NCBI RefSeq assembly: GCF_016093295.1
Contig: NZ_JAEDAL010000001.1
Span: forward strand, 1,020,460-1,084,459
Length of the DNA stretch: 64,000 nucleotides
From: Inhella gelatinilytica
GTDB lineage: Bacteria; Pseudomonadota; Gammaproteobacteria; Burkholderiales; Burkholderiaceae_C
Direction of reading: 5' to 3'
A program made the position numbers and the translations under genes. Positions 60,579-64,000 of the stretch are shown here, piece after piece. The notes under the pieces were generated by a model. It did no database searches and was not told the origin of the DNA. It worked only from the letters and a program-made list of their open reading frames with translations. Position 1 is the first letter of the stretch, and the number at the start of each line of letters is the position of its first letter.

Positions 60579-61993
60579 GTGCACCGCTTCCACCGGATTC
60601 GCTGCCGAACGCGGCCCCACCTGCCGCCAGTCCGTGGTGGCGCCGGGTGGCCGCTCTGTGGTGGGCCGATGACCGCGCACCAGCCGTGGTGTCACCGGCC
60701 GTTCGCAACTTTGAGGAAGAGGCGCAGGAGTGGCTGCAGGCTCGGACCCACCGCAACGCGCGGCGCTTGGTCCGGACGGCGGCGGGCGTCACGGCCATCT
60801 TGCTGATCTGGGCCGCCTTTGCCCGCGTGGACGAGGTGACTCGCGGTGAAGGCAAGGTCGTCTCGTCGCGCAGCTTGCAAGCGGTTCAGTCCCTGGACGG
60901 CGGGGTGGTCACGGCCATCCTCACACGGGAAGGGGATGTGGTCGACAAGGGCCAGGTCTTGCTCAAGATCGACGAAACACGGGCGACGTCGGGTGCGCGA
61001 GAAAACGCAGCGATGGGCTTGTCGCTGCAGGCTCGTGTGGCCCGTTTGAAGGCTCTCGCCGAGGGCTCGGAGTTCTTGCCCCCGGTGGCGACCGAGCCGG
61101 ACGATCAGCGCGTTGTGGATGAAGAGAAGCGCCTGTTCGAGATGCGTCGGGCGGAACTCGTTGGCCAAGTGTCCATCATGAGCCAGCAGTTGCAGCAGCG
61201 GCAGCAAGAGCTGGGTGAAATGCGCGCTCGCAAAGTCGCGGCGGAGCGGGGGCTGGAGTTGGCGCAGGCTGAGCTCAGCCGCACACGGCCCTTGCTGGCG
61301 TCCGGCGCCGTCTCGGAAGTCGACATCATCAAGTTGGAGCGCGATGTGGCGCGCAGCCGCGGTGAGGCGGAGCAGTCCGCCGCACAAATCCTGCGCGTGG
61401 CCGCGGCCGTGGGAGAGGCGCAGCGCAAAGTGGCCGAAACCGAGCTCACGTTCCGCAACGAGGCGCGAAAAGAGTTGGCGGAAACCCTGGGTCGCTTGAA
61501 CGCGCTCAATGAGAGCGCCGTGGCTTTGAATGACAAGGTCGACAAGTCCCAGATTCGCAGCCCAGTGCGCGGACGCATCCAGCGCTTGCTGGCGAATACG
61601 GTGGGGGGGGTCGTCCAGCCCGGAAAAGACCTGGTTGAAATCGTTCCGCTGGATGACGCCTTGGTCTTGGAGGCCAAGGTGTTGCCGCGTGACATTGCCT
61701 TCATCCACCCCGAACAGCCCGCAATAGTGAAGTTCACTGCGTACGACTTCTCGATTTACGGCGGTTTAGAGGCGGTGGTCGAGAACATCAGCCCTGACAC
61801 TGTGGTGGATGAAAAGGGCAATGCCTTTTATGTGGTGCGGGTGCGCACGCTCAAGAGCAAGTTGGGCGACAAGCTTCCCATCATTCCGGGTATGACCGCC
61901 GAGGTGGACGTGCTGACGGGCAGCAAGACCATCTTGGCCTACCTGCTCAAGCCCGTTCTGAAGATTAAAGACAACGCGCTGCGCGAGCGTTGA
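60575..61993 (+). CDS. HlyD family type I secretion periplasmic adaptor
   Basis: 472 residues. One membrane helix (about 65-85) is followed by biotinyl-lipoyl halves (VDEVTRGEGKVVSS early, SQIRSPVRGRIQRL later), a long coiled coil between about 160 and 320, and a C-terminal beta region (IIPGMTAEVDVLTG). It links the inner-membrane exporter to the TolC-like channel. It overlaps the exporter by four bases (ATGA). The adhesin starts 52 bases after it. Confidence 0.95.
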   Translation: MSAPLPPDSLPNAAPPAASPWWRRVAALWWADDRAPAVVSPAVRNFEEEAQEWLQARTHRNARRLVRTAAGVTAILLIWAAFARVDEVTRGEGKVVSSRSLQAVQSLDGGVVTAILTREGDVVDKGQVLLKIDETRATSGARENAAMGLSLQARVARLKALAEGSEFLPPVATEPDDQRVVDEEKRLFEMRRAELVGQVSIMSQQLQQRQQELGEMRARKVAAERGLELAQAELSRTRPLLASGAVSEVDIIKLERDVARSRGEAEQSAAQILRVAAAVGEAQRKVAETELTFRNEARKELAETLGRLNALNESAVALNDKVDKSQIRSPVRGRIQRLLANTVGGVVQPGKDLVEIVPLDDALVLEAKVLPRDIAFIHPEQPAIVKFTAYDFSIYGGLEAVVENISPDTVVDEKGNAFYVVRVRTLKSKLGDKLPIIPGMTAEVDVLTGSKTILAYLLKPVLKIKDNALRER

Positions 61994-62045
61994 TCCCGCG
62001 CATGGCCACTGGCGTTTGGACGCCAGCACGAATTAGGAGACTCAC

Positions 62046-64000
62046 ATGCCTGTCATTACCAAACATACCGGCACCATCGTTCTTGGCTTGCAAGGCAAGG
62101 CCTTTATTCGGCGGGTCGACGGCAGCATGGAGCTCCTCAAATTGGGCGACGTGGTGCACAAGGGAGATGTCATCCTGACCTCCCAAGACGGTTTGGTGGA
62201 GCTGTCGGAGCCGCGCATGGTGGCCGTGGCGGCGGCGCCGGCCGCCAAGATTGATCCTGTACTGGCGGGCGACGGGGAGCTGACCTTCGAAGCGCCGGCT
62301 GCTGGTGCGCCGGGTGCGGGGGGAACGCCAGGCGGGGAAGTGGCGCCGCAGGTTCGGTTGGATCGGGTCAATGAGGTGGTGAATCCGGCCTCGACTGGGG
62401 GAACCAGCGGATCCGGGACCACCGGGTCCGGCACGGCGGGAGGCGCGGGAACGGAAGGCAATGCCCCGCCAACGGGCGCCGACGATCGACTGACCTTGGT
62501 TGAGGATGGCAGCGTTGGATTGGCGGCGATTGTGTTTGGTTTTGCCGACGCGGACGTGGGCCAAACCCTGCAGGCGGTGCGCATCGACACCTTGCCTGGA
62601 GCAGGCACCCTGCTGCTGAGTGGCGTTGCCGTCACGGCGGGGCAGGTGATTGCGGCCGATCAACTGGGGAACTTGGTCTTCATTCCAGCCGCTGATGCCA
62701 ATGGCACGGACTACGCGAGTTTCCAGTTTTCAGTGCAGGACAGCCAGGGGGTGTTCTCAACAACCCCGAACACCCTGACGTTTGACGTCACGGCCGTGGC
62801 GGATCGCGCCATCATTGGCGAAGCAACTCCCGGTGCGGCCTCGGGTTCCACGCAGGAAGATATTCGGATCGGAACCGGCGGCACCCTCACCGTGGTGGAC
62901 CCGGACGCGGGTGAGGCTGCCTTTGTGGCGCAAACCGTGGTTGGGGAACATGGCACGTTCACCATCAGTGCGACGGGGGTTTGGACCTACAACCTGAACA
63001 ACGCCGATCCGGCGGTTCAGGCGCTGGGCTTGGGCGAGAGTCTGCCTGCCGAGGGTTTCACCGTCACCACCATTGACGGCACGTCGACCACGATCCGTGT
63101 GAGCATTGCGGGCAGCAACGATGGCCCGATGGCCCAGGCCGCAGGTCTGACTTCCAATGAAGATGCAGCGGTCGTGTCGGGGCGGGTCAACGCCACTGAT
63201 GGCGACACCTCGGCCATCTTGACCTACTCCCTGACCAGTGCCGCACCGGCCGGGTTGAGTTTCAATGCCGATGGCAGCTACAGCTTTGATCCGTCCGTCA
63301 GTGCCTACCAGGCACTGGGAGCCGGCGAAACGCGCGTGCTCAGCATTCCCTTTGCGGTGACCGATGACCATGGCGCCCAGAGTACGGCCCTGCTGACCAT
63401 CACGGTCATCGGAACCAACGACGCACCGGTGGCGGCCCCTGGAACGGGTGTCACGGGCGAAGACCAACCGCTCAGTGGCCGCCTGCCGACGGCGTCGGAT
63501 GCGGAAGGCAACCCGCTGGTCTACGGCAAGGCCAGTGATCCAAGCCATGGCACGGTGGTGGTCAATGCAGATGGCAGTTACGTCTACACCCCGTCTCCGA
63601 ACTACAACGGCCCGGACAGCTTCACCTACACGGTGAGCGATGGCCAGGGCGGCAGCAACACCTACACCGTGAACGTCACGGTGAGCCCGGTCAATGATGC
63701 GCCGGTGGCGGCCAACGCGGCGGTCACGACGAACGAAGACACGGCGGTCAATGGCACGCTGCCCACGGGTAGCGATGTGGATGGCGATGCGGTGAGCTAC
63801 GCCAAGGCCAGCGACCCGGCCCATGGCACGGTGACCGTGAATGCCAACGGCAGCTACGTGTACACGCCGGTGGCGAACTACAACGGCCCGGACAGCTTCA
63901 CCTACACGGTGAGCGATGGCCAGGGCGGCAGCAACACCTACACCGTGAACGTCACGGTGAGCCCGGTCAATGATGCGCCGGTGGCGGCCAACGCGGCGGT
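62046..64000 (+). CDS. Giant LapA-type repetitive adhesin, N-terminal part (partial)
   Basis: About 651 codons are visible and the frame is open at the window edge. The start is set by AGGAGACTCAC before the ATG. An N-terminal module (MPVITKHTGTIVLGLQG, then LLKLGDVVHKGDVILTS) resembles LapA-type retention modules. PAAG at residues 84-87 matches the dialanine cleavage site of the LapG protease. An Ala/Gly/Thr linker follows, then cadherin/VCBS-like repeats with the pattern NDAPVA...DGSYVYTP...SFTYTVSDGQGG. A type I secretion signal should lie at the unseen C-terminus. It is exported by the preceding three gene products. Confidence 0.9.
   Translation, partial: MPVITKHTGTIVLGLQGKAFIRRVDGSMELLKLGDVVHKGDVILTSQDGLVELSEPRMVAVAAAPAAKIDPVLAGDGELTFEAPAAGAPGAGGTPGGEVAPQVRLDRVNEVVNPASTGGTSGSGTTGSGTAGGAGTEGNAPPTGADDRLTLVEDGSVGLAAIVFGFADADVGQTLQAVRIDTLPGAGTLLLSGVAVTAGQVIAADQLGNLVFIPAADANGTDYASFQFSVQDSQGVFSTTPNTLTFDVTAVADRAIIGEATPGAASGSTQEDIRIGTGGTLTVVDPDAGEAAFVAQTVVGEHGTFTISATGVWTYNLNNADPAVQALGLGESLPAEGFTVTTIDGTSTTIRVSIAGSNDGPMAQAAGLTSNEDAAVVSGRVNATDGDTSAILTYSLTSAAPAGLSFNADGSYSFDPSVSAYQALGAGETRVLSIPFAVTDDHGAQSTALLTITVIGTNDAPVAAPGTGVTGEDQPLSGRLPTASDAEGNPLVYGKASDPSHGTVVVNADGSYVYTPSPNYNGPDSFTYTVSDGQGGSNTYTVNVTVSPVNDAPVAANAAVTTNEDTAVNGTLPTGSDVDGDAVSYAKASDPAHGTVTVNANGSYVYTPVANYNGPDSFTYTVSDGQGGSNTYTVNVTVSPVNDAPVAANAA
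63598..64000 (+). repeat. 276-bp tandem repeats inside the adhesin
   Basis: The sequence from 63598 to 63724 recurs without change at 63874 to 64000, a period of 276 bases (92 codons). Earlier repeats (from about 63415) are recognisable but diverged. The array continues beyond the window. Near-perfect nucleotide identity points to recent duplication or homogenisation. Confidence 0.9.

Noticed and set aside
63598..64000. Tandem array as CRISPR or transposon repeats
   Set aside because: The repeats are in frame, 92 codons long, without spacers, and belong to the adhesin.

Overview
The window is a GC-rich, densely coding stretch of bacterial chromosome. It shows no mobile elements, phage genes, CRISPR arrays or RNA genes that I could recognise. 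The gene content suggests a free-living, motile betaproteobacterium of the order Burkholderiales, perhaps in the Rubrivivax/Leptothrix/Roseateles neighbourhood. The clues are a methionine synthase split in two, GTP-dependent PEPCK, a CheD-containing chemotaxis operon with a STAS protein, TonB-dependent uptake next to a chitinase, and several large propeller-GGDEF sensors. The placement is inferred from gene style, not from a marker gene.

Layout. 1-5 kb: the end of a MATE transporter, then two diguanylate cyclases (one with a beta-propeller sensor, one with a seven-helix membrane sensor) and a PaiB-like flavin protein. 5-13.6 kb: the two halves of a split cobalamin-dependent methionine synthase. 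Between them lie a degenerate HD-GYP protein and two tandem orphan solute-binding proteins. The homocysteine half sits in an operon with a SirB2-like membrane protein and a thioredoxin-fold protein. 13.7-16.6 kb: a hemerythrin-PAS-GGDEF-EAL protein and a small gene. 16.6-30.6 kb: a chemotaxis island. On the minus strand its order of transcription is cheZ-like, cheY, STAS, cheA, two PAS-containing receptors, cheW, cheR, cheD, cheB. A separate six-helix receptor and a divergent CheY-like regulator lie beside it.

30.7-45.8 kb: housekeeping and assorted genes. These are a MOSC protein, pckG with a hairpin in its leader, two YecA/UPF0149 paralogues, a metallophosphoesterase, a universal stress protein, a D-amino-acid dehydrogenase, a YegD-type Hsp70, orphan solute-binding proteins, a large tricorn/S41 protease and RlpA. 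45.9-50 kb: a TonB-dependent receptor and a GH18 chitinase transcribed divergently. Their shared control region carries a repeated AAGTGGTR motif placed on a good sigma-70 promoter. 50-56.7 kb: an EamA transporter, fadH, a small periplasmic protein and a second propeller-GGDEF sensor.

57-64 kb: an outer-membrane TolC-like protein, an ABC exporter with a degenerate C39-like domain, an HlyD-family adaptor and the start of a giant repetitive adhesin. The adhesin has a short N-terminal module followed by PAAG, which fits a LapA-type biofilm adhesin retained and released under cyclic di-GMP control. The two propeller cyclases, the membrane cyclase and the hemerythrin protein would supply or remove that signal, so surface attachment and chemotaxis are the main themes. 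The adhesin runs past the right edge. The LapD/LapG regulators that would complete the system are not in the window.
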